From assembly GCA_947483095.1 (NCBI GenBank), contig CANKLD010000057.1:1-8213 (forward strand): a stretch of DNA of 8,213 bases, in the 5' to 3' direction. Both the position numbers and the translations under genes were made by a program. Shown in pieces: positions 1 through 7,382 of the stretch. The stretch's first letter is position 1, and the number at the start of each line of letters is the position of its first letter. The notes beneath the pieces were generated by a model, which searched no databases, was not told the origin of the DNA, and saw only the letters and a program-made list of their open reading frames with translations. The stretch is from Bacteroidota bacterium. Its GTDB lineage: Bacteria > Bacteroidota > Bacteroidia > Flavobacteriales > Flavobacteriaceae.

Positions 1-885
1 ACCTTTGCAAGTATCTCAGGAAGCGGAACAGGAGATTTATTAGACGCTTTAATTGAAGCATTTCCTATAAAACCGGAACCAACACAAGAAGAATTAGAAT
101 TGCCTCGTTTTGCGGTTGTGGGTCGTCCAAATGCTGGAAAATCAAGTTTCATCAATGCCTTAATTGGTAAAGAAAGATACATTGTAACCGATATTGCAGG
201 AACCACTCGTGATGCCATTGATACCAAATTTGACCGTTTTGGTTTTGAATTCAACTTGGTGGATACCGCTGGAATTCGTCGTAAAGCAAAAGTAAAAGAA
301 GATTTAGAATTTTATTCCGTGATGCGTTCGGTTCGTGCCATTGAACATGCCGATATTTGTATCTTGATTATTGATGCCACTAGGGGTTTTGAGGGGCAAG
401 ATCAAAGCATCTTTTGGTTGGCCGAAAAAAATAGAAAAGGAGTGGTAATCCTAGTAAATAAATGGGATTTGGTTGAAAAAGACACCATGTCAACACGGGA
501 TTACGAAGAAAAAATAAGAAAGGAATTAATGCCTTTTGTAGATGTGCCGATTCTTTTTGTTTCTGCATTAACAAAGCAACGGTTGCTAAAAGCATTGGAA
601 GCTACTGTTCAAGTTTTTGAAAATAGAAAACAACGAATTCCGACTTCAAAATTCAATGACTATATGTTGAAAGTAATTGAAGGTTACCCACCACCGGCAT
701 TAAAAGGAAAATATGTAAAAATTAAATATTGCATGCAATTGCCAACACCAACGCCACAGTTTGTATTTTTTGCCAATTTACCGCAATATGTAAAAGAAGC
801 GTACAAACGTTTTCTAGAAAATAAAATTCGTGAAAATTGGGATTTCTCAGGAGTTCCAATTGATATTTATATCAGAGAAAAATAA
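1..885 (+). CDS. der: Ribosome biogenesis GTPase Der (EngA), 5' end missing
   Basis: Der is a cytoplasmic protein with two tandem GTPase domains and a C-terminal KH-like domain; it assists late maturation of the 50S ribosomal subunit. The frame is open from base 1, so the 294 residues visible are the C-terminal part. Against the usual length of about 436 residues, roughly 140 are missing. The first residues ([12 protein letters not shown]) are the G5 end of GTPase domain 1. After an acidic linker the second domain shows G1 GRPNAGKS at window residues 41-48, the GTTRD switch near 67-71, G3 DTAG at 88-91, G4 NKWD at 153-156 and G5 SAL at 188-190. The KH-like domain fills about 200-294. The TTG at base 100 lies inside the linker and is not a start. 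A hairpin terminator begins 8 bases after the stop. All key motifs are intact, so the identification is firm. Confidence 0.96.
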   Translation, partial: TFASISGSGTGDLLDALIEAFPIKPEPTQEELELPRFAVVGRPNAGKSSFINALIGKERYIVTDIAGTTRDAIDTKFDRFGFEFNLVDTAGIRRKAKVKEDLEFYSVMRSVRAIEHADICILIIDATRGFEGQDQSIFWLAEKNRKGVVILVNKWDLVEKDTMSTRDYEEKIRKELMPFVDVPILFVSALTKQRLLKALEATVQVFENRKQRIPTSKFNDYMLKVIEGYPPPALKGKYVKIKYCMQLPTPTPQFVFFANLPQYVKEAYKRFLENKIRENWDFSGVPIDIYIREK

Positions 886-893
886 GCGATGAG

Positions 894-920
894 CCTCAAG
901 AAATTGAGGTTTTTTTGTTT
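894..920 (+). terminator. Rho-independent terminator of der
   Basis: A perfect six-base stem (CCTCAA at 894-899 with TTGAGG at 904-909) encloses a GAAA tetraloop and is followed at once by seven T residues and then GTTT. It starts 8 bases after the der stop. The stem can extend through a G-T wobble and an A-T pair at its base. The T run is on the plus strand only, so it fits termination of der. Confidence 0.85.
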
Positions 921-965
921 AAAACCTACCTAAGTAGAATTGAATTTATTTCCGATTCTAATTGG

Positions 966-1000
966 CATTGCGAGTGTAACGAAGTGAAGCGCGGTAATCT
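966..1000 (+). repeat. CATTGCGAG-type intergenic repeat, copy A
   Basis: CATTGCGAGTGTAACG at 966-981 matches 15 of 16 bases with 1159-1174, and ACGAAGTGAA at 979-988 recurs exactly at 1193-1202. It runs on into GCGCGGTAATCT and a T run. The form resembles the common flavobacterial intergenic repeat that reads roughly TTGCGAG...AACGAAG...AATCT. The family assignment is from memory; the match between the two copies is seen directly. Confidence 0.7.
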
Positions 1001-1044
1001 TTTTTTTAAACCGCAAAGGGCGCAAAGACTTAAGCAAGGTTCTA

Positions 1045-1118
1045 TTGTCTTTTCGACCAACGGGAGAAATCACATAATGTGAGTAATATATGAGATTCCT
1101 CCTGCGTCGGAATGACAA
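1045..1118. repeat. Long imperfect palindrome (hairpin repeat element)
   Basis: The arms at 1045-1075 and 1090-1118 are inverted copies: TTGTC pairs with GACAA at the outer ends, TCGAC with GTCGG in the middle (four of five pairs), and GGAGAAATCACAT (1063-1075) with ATGAGATTCCTCC (1090-1102) at 11 of 13 positions. A 14-base A/T-rich loop separates them. Size, symmetry and lack of coding sequence fit a small non-autonomous repeat of the kind scattered between flavobacterial genes. No transposase or clear target duplication is visible. Confidence 0.6.
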
Positions 1119-1141
1119 AACAAATAAATAAAAAGGAGCAG

Positions 1142-1205
1142 GATTGCTTCGTTCCCGTCATTGCGAGTGCAACGTTCCTCACAAGGACAAGTACGAAGTG
1201 AAATC
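1142..1205 (+). repeat. CATTGCGAG-type intergenic repeat, copy B, interrupted
   Basis: This copy carries CATTGCGAGTGCAACG (1159-1174) and ACGAAGTGAA (1193-1202), but between them are about 18 bases (1175-1192) that copy A lacks. The triplet ACG stands on both sides of the extra stretch. The ends, GATTGCTTCGT near 1142-1152 and ACGAAGTGAAATC at 1193-1205, are imperfect inverted copies, so the whole unit is weakly palindromic. Confidence 0.6.
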
Positions 1206-1303
1206 AAAAATACTTTATCCGTTTGCGAACTTTGTGTAAACCTTTGCGGTTAAAAACAAAACGGTTGGATATTGAAGTTGTAGCAATGAAAAATAAGTTT
1301 TAA

Positions 1304-1326
1304 GCCTCCAGAAATTGAGGCTTTTT
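1304..1326. terminator. Hairpin terminator at the end of the 514-residue gene, possibly bidirectional
   Basis: GCCTC at 1304-1308 pairs with GAGGC at 1317-1321; inside, one C-T mismatch and one A-T pair close a GAAA loop. On the plus strand five T follow directly (1322-1326) and touch the stop codon of the minus-strand gene. Read on the minus strand, the same hairpin lies right after that stop and is followed by TTAAAACTTATTTTT. It could therefore end minus-strand transcripts and stop leakage from der. It matches the der terminator hairpin at 16 of 18 positions. Confidence 0.7.
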
Positions 1327-2869
1327 AGCGCAATAACTTCTTCGCTTTCTCCTGAATAATCGAAGCCACAGGTTTATTTTCGATTTTGCTTTCTAACCAA
1401 GAAATAATATCCAAATACAGAAAAGCACGTTTCTCGTATGGATGATTTTCAAAAGTTTTCAAACGGGTATGAAGCTTCTTAAACTCTCCTTTCAATTGAT
1501 TGGGAAAAATAGTTCCTAAATTTCTAAGAAATTTAATCATTTCTCTTTGTACTTCGTGCAAGTCATTCATCTTGATTAAAAATTTATAAGTGCTTTTTAA
1601 TTGTACTTCCAAATGATAATCCAATCCACATTCATAATGGGCAACCAAATTTAATACGCGAGCAAAACACATCAAATCTTCTCGCATTGTTAGGTTTTTA
1701 TTATCTATAATTTCCTTCAAATAGTCGATGCATTTTCTGTTGTTTCCCGCACCAAAATAGAGACTCGCAATTTTGTAATAAAACAACATTACATGGTGCT
1801 CATCAATACGATCTTGATTGATCTTCAAGTTTTTAAGCACTTCATCAACCAAGTATTTTCCACCCTCAAAATCACCTTCTAAAAAGTGCAAATTGAATTT
1901 ACTATTATAATAACAAAGGAAATACAAAGAGGTAATATTATCATTTTTGGGAAATTCATCTTTTGAAATCGTTTGTTCTAATTGTTGTAACACCTCTTTA
2001 GAATAGGATTTATGTTTAATAAGATACAAACATTCTAATAGATAACTGTTTCCTTTGAGGTACCAAACAGGATTCAGATAAATCATTTGTGGATTATCAT
2101 TGAATAAATTAACCCATTTGCTGGCATATCTATAGCAAGCAAGAAAATCCTGAATTAAAAAACTATGCCATAAATGCGCTTTGTAAAGCCATAATTTTTC
2201 TCGAAATCCAAGTTCTTCAATTTGATATTCTGGCATTCTTTTATTAAAATAATCCGTAATTTCTTGCATTTCCAAATCGCTTTTGGCATAACCCGATTTG
2301 AGCATAACACTATACAATTGTAAGGAAATATTGGAAAGCTTACTCGCAATTACATTTTGCTGACTTAATTCCTTGGCTTGAATAGAAAGTTCATCAGCAC
2401 GATCTCCAATACTTCGGGTGATGTATTGCGACTCAATAATTTTTTCTAATTCAACAATTTCAAAGGCAATGTTTTTCTCTTCGTGTTCTAAAGCAACTAA
2501 TTTCGTCTTATCTAAAATTTTCAAACTTTGTTTGTACAATCCTTTATGATATAAAATGGTGGCAAAATCCAATTGTTCTCTAATCTGAATCCGAATATTT
2601 TGATTCACAGGATTCAGCCTTAAACTCACCAAAATCTGTTTGTATAAATGCGCTTTTAAATTCGATAATTGCAATTTGGTTACAATCTTACTTTTCAAAA
2701 TATCTTCTTCATTATAGTCATTCATTTTATCCAAAAGATTGAAAAGCAATAAAAATTTAGCATCTACATTTACCCCTAATCGGTTTACGTAGAGTTTAAA
2801 TTGCCTTTTTTCTGATTTAGAAAGAGAAGAAATAAGCACAAATAAATTATCTTTTGAAGCGTTTGACAT
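1325..2869 (-). CDS. Uncharacterised helical-repeat (TPR-like) protein, Bacteroidota-type
   Basis: I cannot assign a function. The 514-residue product has no signal peptide or membrane segment and is rich in Leu, Lys, Glu and Asn, so it is probably a cytoplasmic alpha-solenoid. Stretches at about residues 103-126, 325-349 and 363-388 look like degenerate tetratricopeptide helices (YHKGLYKQSLKIL, FLEGDFEGGKYLVDEVL, YFGAGNNRKCIDYLKEII). The N-terminal 85 residues, with SSLSKSEKRQFKLYVNR at 14-30, a region about Leu/Asp (LLFNLLDKM) and KAHLYKQILVSLR, resemble a module I recall at the start of many hypothetical proteins of Bacteroidota. The gene stands alone, convergent with der and divergent from leuA. 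The ATG at 2869 is the first start and gives the module in full. TPR-like folds usually serve protein contacts, but no partner is visible here. Confidence 0.88.
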   Translation of the reverse strand: MSNASKDNLFVLISSLSKSEKRQFKLYVNRLGVNVDAKFLLLFNLLDKMNDYNEEDILKSKIVTKLQLSNLKAHLYKQILVSLRLNPVNQNIRIQIREQLDFATILYHKGLYKQSLKILDKTKLVALEHEEKNIAFEIVELEKIIESQYITRSIGDRADELSIQAKELSQQNVIASKLSNISLQLYSVMLKSGYAKSDLEMQEITDYFNKRMPEYQIEELGFREKLWLYKAHLWHSFLIQDFLACYRYASKWVNLFNDNPQMIYLNPVWYLKGNSYLLECLYLIKHKSYSKEVLQQLEQTISKDEFPKNDNITSLYFLCYYNSKFNLHFLEGDFEGGKYLVDEVLKNLKINQDRIDEHHVMLFYYKIASLYFGAGNNRKCIDYLKEIIDNKNLTMREDLMCFARVLNLVAHYECGLDYHLEVQLKSTYKFLIKMNDLHEVQREMIKFLRNLGTIFPNQLKGEFKKLHTRLKTFENHPYEKRAFLYLDIISWLESKIENKPVASIIQEKAKKLLR

Positions 2870-2893
2870 CGTAAAAAAAGTACTTTTAATTAT

Positions 2894-2924
2894 TTGATAA
2901 TCAGTTATTTAATAGTTATATTTT
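2894..2924 (+). promoter_or_regulatory. Possible Bacteroidota-type promoter for the leu operon
   Basis: TTG at 2894-2896 and TATATTTT at 2917-2924 are 20 bases apart. This is close to the Flavobacterium consensus of TTG at -33 and TAnnTTTG at -7, which the second box matches except for its last base. Transcription would start near 2931 and give a leader of about 90 bases. The spacer is very AT-rich, so chance matches are easy; no convincing counterpart was found for the divergent minus-strand gene. Confidence 0.3.
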
Positions 2925-3023
2925 TTTGTTTAATACTGTAGATGAATACAAACAAATACATCCAGAAACAATCACAATATATACATTCGTAATGAGATAA
3001 TAAAATTAAGATTAAATATCGAT

Positions 3024-4190
3024 ATGGATAATCAAAAAGTACAAATATTTGACACCACTTTGCGAGACGGAGAACAGGTCCCTGGATGCAAACTAAATAC
3101 GGAGCAAAAGCTGGTCATAGCAAAGCGTTTGGACGAATTGGGGGTTGATGTTATAGAAGCAGGTTTTCCAGTTTCAAGTCCTGGAGATTTTAATTCTGTG
3201 GTTGAAATTTCTAAAATCGTAAAAAACGCCTCCGTTTGTGCGTTAACAAGAGCTGTGAAAAACGATATTGAAGTGGCTGCCCAAGCACTAAAATTTGCCT
3301 TAAAACCAAGAATCCATACCGGAATTGGAACTTCTGATTCCCATATTAAATATAAATTTAACGCTTCAAGAAACGAGATTGTTGATCGTGCTGCCGAAGC
3401 CGTTGCCTTTGCCAAAACTTTTGTTGATGATGTTGAATTTTATGCCGAAGATGCCGGTAGAACTGATAATGAATTCCTCGCTTTGGTTTGTAGCGAAGCC
3501 ATAAAAGCAGGGGCTACAGTGTTAAATATTCCAGACACAACAGGCTATTGTCTTCCTGAAGAATACGGTGCGAAAATTAAATATCTAAAAGAAAATATAA
3601 TAGGAATTGAAAAAGCCATCCTTTCTTGTCATTGCCACAACGATTTAGGAATGGCTACTGCCAATTCAATCGCAGGGGTAATTAATGGAGCGCGACAAAT
3701 TGAATGTACCATTAATGGAATAGGAGAAAGAGCTGGAAATACAGCTTTGGAAGAAGTGGTTATGATTTTACGTCAACACCCAGATTTAGGTTTGGACACC
3801 AATATCAACGCCAAATTATTATACGATACAAGCCTATTGGTTTCGGAAAGTATGGGAATGTTTGTTCAGCCTAACAAAGCTATTGTTGGTGCAAATGCCT
3901 TTGCACACAGCTCAGGAATTCATCAAGATGGAATGATAAAAAACAGTTCTACGTATGAAATTATGGATCCAAGAGATGTTGGCGTCACTGAATCTGCAAT
4001 TATTTTGACAGCAAGAAGTGGAAGAGCAGCTTTGGCATACCGAGCTAAAAAAATCGGTTACGAATTGACAAAATTGCAATTGGACATTGTCTATAATGAG
4101 TTTCTGAAATTTGCCGACAGAAAAAAAGAAGTTATTGATGGCGATGTGCATCAAATAATCAAATTAAGTAATATTGGAATTTTAGTTTAA
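3024..4190 (+). CDS. leuA: 2-isopropylmalate synthase, short form without regulatory domain
   Basis: It condenses acetyl-CoA with 2-ketoisovalerate to 2-isopropylmalate, the first committed step to leucine, in the cytoplasm. The HMGL-like TIM barrel spans about residues 5-275. The TTLRDGEQ signature is at 11-18, with the metal-binding Asp at 15; the other metal ligands are His203 and His205 in HCHND and Asn239 in [15 protein letters not shown] at 296-303, typical of this enzyme, lies in the linker region. At 388 residues it stops after the linker and lacks the roughly 130-residue C-terminal leucine-binding domain of E. coli LeuA (523 residues). Homocitrate synthase or citramalate synthase are related alternatives, but linkage to leuCDB makes LeuA by far the best call. 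The stop is 2 bases before leuC. The start has an A-rich leader and no Shine-Dalgarno site. Confidence 0.94.
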   Translation: MDNQKVQIFDTTLRDGEQVPGCKLNTEQKLVIAKRLDELGVDVIEAGFPVSSPGDFNSVVEISKIVKNASVCALTRAVKNDIEVAAQALKFALKPRIHTGIGTSDSHIKYKFNASRNEIVDRAAEAVAFAKTFVDDVEFYAEDAGRTDNEFLALVCSEAIKAGATVLNIPDTTGYCLPEEYGAKIKYLKENIIGIEKAILSCHCHNDLGMATANSIAGVINGARQIECTINGIGERAGNTALEEVVMILRQHPDLGLDTNINAKLLYDTSLLVSESMGMFVQPNKAIVGANAFAHSSGIHQDGMIKNSSTYEIMDPRDVGVTESAIILTARSGRAALAYRAKKIGYELTKLQLDIVYNEFLKFADRKKEVIDGDVHQIIKLSNIGILV

Positions 4191-4192
4191 AC

Positions 4193-5578
4193 ATGGAGAA
4201 AAAAACATTATTTGATAAAGTTTGGGACAGTCACATAGTAACCAGTGTGCCAAATGGTCCTCAGGTTTTATATATAGACAAACATTTAATTCACGAAGTT
4301 ACTAGTCCTCAGGCTTTCGCCGAATTGGAAGAGCGTAACATTCCTGTTTTTAGACCCAATCAAATTGTGGCTACAGCCGATCATAATGTAGCTACCATAA
4401 ACCAACATTTGCCTATTGTAGATGATTTGTCAAGAAATCAGATTGAAATGCTGACGAAAAACTGTGCTAAAAACGAAATAGAATTATACGGATTAGGGCA
4501 TCAATACCAAGGTATTGTTCACGTAATTGCGCCAGAATTAGGAATCACACAACCTGGAATGACAATTGTTTGTGGTGATAGCCACACGTCTACCCACGGT
4601 GCTTTTGGAGCCATTGCCTTTGGAATAGGCACAAGCCAAGTGGCACAAGTTTTCGCAAGTCAGTGTTTGTTGCTTGAAAAACCAAAAAGTTTGCGTGTCA
4701 ATGTAAATGGAAAATTAGCAAAAGGAGTTCTAGCTAAAGATGTTATTTTATATATAATTTCAAAAATCGGAACCAATTCTGGTACGGGTTATTTCTGTGA
4801 ATATGCTGGAAATGTTTTCCAAGAAATGAGCATGGAAGGACGAATGACCGTTTGTAATATGAGTATTGAAATGGGTGCTCGCGGAGGAATGATTGCTCCC
4901 GATGAAACGACTTATGAATATGTAAAAGGAAAAAAATTCGCGCCTCAAGGTGCAGAATTAGAAGCAAAAATTGCCTATTGGAAAACACTTCCAACTGATC
5001 AAGGGGCTATTTTTGATAAAGAATATGATTTTGATGCAGCCGATATCGCCCCAATGTTAACCTATGGAACGAATCCTGGAATGGGAATGAAAATCAATGC
5101 TTCTATTCCTGTTTTGAATGATGCTTCTTTTGAAAAATCTATAGAATATATGGGTTTTCAACAAGGGGAACAGTTATTAAACAAACCAATAAATTATGTT
5201 TTTATTGGAAGTTGTACCAATTCAAGAATTGAAGACTTCAGAGTGGTTGCCAATTATATAAAAGGAAAACAAAAAGCGAAAAATGTGGTTGCTTTAATTG
5301 TTCCTGGATCACAACAAGTTGCCAAGCAAATCCATGCCGAGGGGCTAACATCTATATTTGAAGCAGCTGGTTTTGAAATACGTCAGCCGGGTTGTTCTGC
5401 TTGTTTGGCTATGAATGACGACAAAGTTCCTGCGGGAGAATATTGTGTTTCTACTTCCAATAGAAATTTTGAAGGACGACAAGGGCAAGGTTCAAGAACA
5501 CTTTTAGCAAGTCCACTTGTGGCGGCAGCAACTGCAATTGAAGGAAAGATAATTGACATTACATTACACTTAAATTAA
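4193..5578 (+). CDS. leuC: 3-isopropylmalate dehydratase large subunit
   Basis: With LeuD it forms isopropylmalate isomerase, which converts 2-isopropylmalate to 3-isopropylmalate by removing and re-adding water at a [4Fe-4S] cluster. The 461 residues are close to E. coli LeuC (466) and belong to the aconitase superfamily. The three cluster cysteines are present: Cys341 in [11 protein letters not shown], and Cys401 and Cys404 in [12 protein letters not shown]. The active-site segment [14 protein letters not shown] is at 127-140, and the C-terminal [14 protein letters not shown] block (423-436) is intact. The ATG lies 2 bases after the leuA stop, and leuD starts 1 base after its own stop, so translation is probably coupled and the two subunits are made together. 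Nothing in the sequence looks damaged. Confidence 0.97.
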   Translation: MEKKTLFDKVWDSHIVTSVPNGPQVLYIDKHLIHEVTSPQAFAELEERNIPVFRPNQIVATADHNVATINQHLPIVDDLSRNQIEMLTKNCAKNEIELYGLGHQYQGIVHVIAPELGITQPGMTIVCGDSHTSTHGAFGAIAFGIGTSQVAQVFASQCLLLEKPKSLRVNVNGKLAKGVLAKDVILYIISKIGTNSGTGYFCEYAGNVFQEMSMEGRMTVCNMSIEMGARGGMIAPDETTYEYVKGKKFAPQGAELEAKIAYWKTLPTDQGAIFDKEYDFDAADIAPMLTYGTNPGMGMKINASIPVLNDASFEKSIEYMGFQQGEQLLNKPINYVFIGSCTNSRIEDFRVVANYIKGKQKAKNVVALIVPGSQQVAKQIHAEGLTSIFEAAGFEIRQPGCSACLAMNDDKVPAGEYCVSTSNRNFEGRQGQGSRTLLASPLVAAATAIEGKIIDITLHLN

Positions 5579-5579
5579 T

Positions 5580-6176
5580 ATGGAAAAGTTTATAAAATTA
5601 GTTACAACGGCGGTTCCATTACCCATTGAAAACATAGATACGGATCAAATTATTCCAGCTAGATTCTTGAAAGTGACAGATAAAATTGGTTTTGGAAATA
5701 ACTTATTCAGAGATTGGAGATTTGACGATAAAGATGAAATTATAGCTTCATTTGCATTAAATGACAATAAATATTCGGGAAGTATTTTAGTTGCGGGTGA
5801 TAATTTTGGATGTGGCAGTAGTCGTGAACATGCCGCTTGGGCATTAGCCGATTATGGATTTAAAGTAATTGTATCGAGTTATTTCGCAGATATTTTCAAA
5901 GGAAATGCTTTGAATAATGGGTTATTGCCAATATTAGTTTCACCAGAATTTTTGAAAAAAATTACAACTATAATTCAAGAAAATCCAGGCACGAATTTAG
6001 TTGTCAATTTAGAACAACAAACCCTTGCAGTTGAAAATTCTGATTTGATTGCCAACTTCGAAATAGATGCCTATAAGAAAATTTGTATGATAAATGGATT
6101 TGACGATATTGATTTTTTAATCAATAATAAAGATAAAATTGTAGCCTTTGAAAAAGGGAAAATTACAGAAGTTTAA
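5580..6176 (+). CDS. leuD: 3-isopropylmalate dehydratase small subunit
   Basis: This is the swivelling small subunit that completes the active site of isopropylmalate isomerase with LeuC. The product has 198 residues (E. coli 201). Diagnostic blocks are [13 protein letters not shown] at about 19-31 and [17 protein letters not shown] at 73-89, followed by [20 protein letters not shown] at 99-118; these are the substrate-contacting loop and the conserved core of the aconitase swivel domain. The ATG is one base after the leuC stop, which decides the start and fits balanced expression of the two subunits. leuB follows after 18 bases. It is a stand-alone subunit, not a fusion. Confidence 0.97.
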   Translation: MEKFIKLVTTAVPLPIENIDTDQIIPARFLKVTDKIGFGNNLFRDWRFDDKDEIIASFALNDNKYSGSILVAGDNFGCGSSREHAAWALADYGFKVIVSSYFADIFKGNALNNGLLPILVSPEFLKKITTIIQENPGTNLVVNLEQQTLAVENSDLIANFEIDAYKKICMINGFDDIDFLINNKDKIVAFEKGKITEV

Positions 6177-6194
6177 ATATAAAATTGAGATAGT

Positions 6195-7316
6195 ATGAAA
6201 TTGAAAATCGCATTATTAACAGGAGACGGAATTGGACCAGAAGTTACAAATCAAGCCGTAAAAGTGCTCAAAGCAATCGAAAAAAGATACGGTCATACCT
6301 TTGATTTTGAGGAAGCTTTAGTGGGAGCTATCGCAATTGATCAAACAGGAAACCCTTTGCCAGACGAAACAATTTCAATTTGCGAAAGTTCAGATGCTGT
6401 TTTGTTTGGAGCTATTGGCGATCCAAAATACGATAATAATCCAGATGCTAAAGTGCGTCCGGAACAAGGATTACTAAAATTAAGAAAAGTGTTGGGTTTA
6501 TATGCAAATATTCGCCCAATAAAAGCATATGAAACATTGATTGACAAATCGCCATTGAAACGTCATATCATTGAAGGAACGGATATGGTTATTTATCGGG
6601 AACTGACGGGTGGAATTTACTTTGGGGAGAAAAAATTAAGCGATGACGGAACTCTAGCGTCTGATTTGTGCGAATATTCACAAATGGAAATTGAACGAAT
6701 TGCTCATTTAGCTTTTAAATCGGCAATGACAAGAAGTAAAAAGGTGACACTTGTTGATAAAGCAAATGTACTTGAAACTTCAAGATTATGGCGTCGTGTA
6801 GTGACAAATATTGCTATCAAATATCCTGAAGTAGCCCTAGATTTTCTATTTGTAGATAACGCAGCAATGCAAATGATTTTGAATCCAAAACAATTTGATG
6901 TTATTCTTACCGAAAATTTATTTGGAGATATAATCTCCGATGAAGGAAGTGTAATTGGCGGTTCGATAGGATTATTGGCTTCGGCATCGGTAGGCGATAA
7001 ATGCGCCATGTTTGAACCTATTCACGGTTCATATCCTCAAGCAAAAGGAAAAGATATAGCCAATCCGATTGCAGCTATTTTGAGTGCCGCAATGCTAATG
7101 GAACATTTTGGACTTGCGACGGAAGCCGAAAGTATCAAAAAAGCAGTTGAAAAAGCCTTGGAATTTAATATTGTTACACCCGATTTAAATAGCATTAGAA
7201 ATTATGGAACTAATTATGTTGGCGATGCAATTGCAAGTACAATAATAAATAATGAAGGATCAGATGAATATATCAATCACGAAAATATTAATTTAGGAAA
7301 ATCTATATTTTTTTAA
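6195..7316 (+). CDS. leuB: 3-isopropylmalate dehydrogenase
   Basis: It oxidises and decarboxylates 3-isopropylmalate with NAD+, giving 2-ketoisocaproate, the direct precursor of leucine. The fold is that of the isocitrate/isopropylmalate dehydrogenases. GDGIGPEV is at 10-17. The substrate arginines are Arg97 (LRK), Arg107 (NIRP) and Arg135 (RELTGGIYFG), with catalytic Tyr142 and Lys189 (DKANVL). Metal ligands are Asp221 (DNAAM) and Asp245 and Asp249 (NLFGDIISDE). The cofactor loop reads EPIHGSYPQAKGKDIANP at 274-291. At 373 residues it is slightly long, because about 19 residues extend beyond the point where E. coli LeuB (363) ends. It is the last gene of the leu operon; the ATG lies 18 bases after leuD. 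The next gene downstream is convergent, so the operon ends here. Confidence 0.96.
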   Translation: MKLKIALLTGDGIGPEVTNQAVKVLKAIEKRYGHTFDFEEALVGAIAIDQTGNPLPDETISICESSDAVLFGAIGDPKYDNNPDAKVRPEQGLLKLRKVLGLYANIRPIKAYETLIDKSPLKRHIIEGTDMVIYRELTGGIYFGEKKLSDDGTLASDLCEYSQMEIERIAHLAFKSAMTRSKKVTLVDKANVLETSRLWRRVVTNIAIKYPEVALDFLFVDNAAMQMILNPKQFDVILTENLFGDIISDEGSVIGGSIGLLASASVGDKCAMFEPIHGSYPQAKGKDIANPIAAILSAAMLMEHFGLATEAESIKKAVEKALEFNIVTPDLNSIRNYGTNYVGDAIASTIINNEGSDEYINHENINLGKSIFF

Positions 7317-7382
7317 TAGTAGTTTTTATAGCTTTTTAGGGAAAAGTTTTAACAGTCAGTTATTTTTTTTCGATTTATATTC

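Larger units (their letters stand above)
1009..1251. repeat. Outer inverted repeat AACCGCAAAGG
   Basis: AACCGCAAAGG at 1009-1019 is exactly inverted at 1241-1251 (CCTTTGCGGTT). Both arms are joined on the inside by more CGCAAAG or TTTGCGAACTTTG-like sequence (1021-1027 and 1222-1234), and both are bordered outside by a T run or A run. The arms enclose about 220 bases that include the hairpin at 1045-1118 and repeat copy B. It may be two separate insertions of one repeat family in opposite directions, or the ends of one element later invaded by others. Confidence 0.6.
921..1303. other. Gene-free convergent spacer filled with intergenic repeat fragments
   Basis: No credible gene lies here. The only open frame of note (minus strand, 930-1118) has an Arg/Lys-rich, low-information product and is made of repeat DNA. 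The spacer holds fragments listed separately: two copies of a CATTGCGAGTG-type repeat, an inverted pair around AACCGCAAAGG, and a long imperfect hairpin. I recall sequences of this type (TTGCGAG...ACGAAG, ACCGCAAAG...GCAAAG) as dispersed intergenic repeats in flavobacterial genomes. The tract lies between the ends of two convergent genes, outside both terminators, where insertions would do little harm. Confidence 0.7.

Noticed and set aside
100..885. TTG at base 100 as the start of der
   Set aside because: The frame is open upstream to base 1 and encodes the end of the first GTPase domain, so the TTG is an internal leucine codon.
930..1118. Minus-strand ORF of 62 codons in the der spacer
   Set aside because: It is made of the repeat fragments and the palindrome; the Arg/Lys-rich product has no recognisable motif, and no promoter or neighbour supports it.
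886..1324. CRISPR array or insertion sequence in the repeat-rich spacer
   Set aside because: The repeats are few, of different types and unevenly spaced, and there is no transposase or cas gene.
2870..3023. Leucine attenuator or T-box before leuA
   Set aside because: No leucine-codon run, no terminator hairpin and no T-box-like conserved block can be seen in the 154-base spacer.
3032..3415. 127-codon minus-strand ORF inside leuA
   Set aside because: It is the antisense shadow of a conserved coding region; its composition follows from leuA codons and it has no family features.
6704..7009. 101-codon minus-strand ORF inside leuB
   Set aside because: It is antisense to the conserved catalytic core of leuB and shows no independent coding signs.
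7317..7382. Terminator between leuB and the convergent TPM gene
   Set aside because: Only weak pairings exist (CTTTT with AAAAG near 7332-7346, and AAC with GTT near 7351-7361) beside a T run at 7360-7368. A terminator is expected here, but the hairpin is too poor to call.
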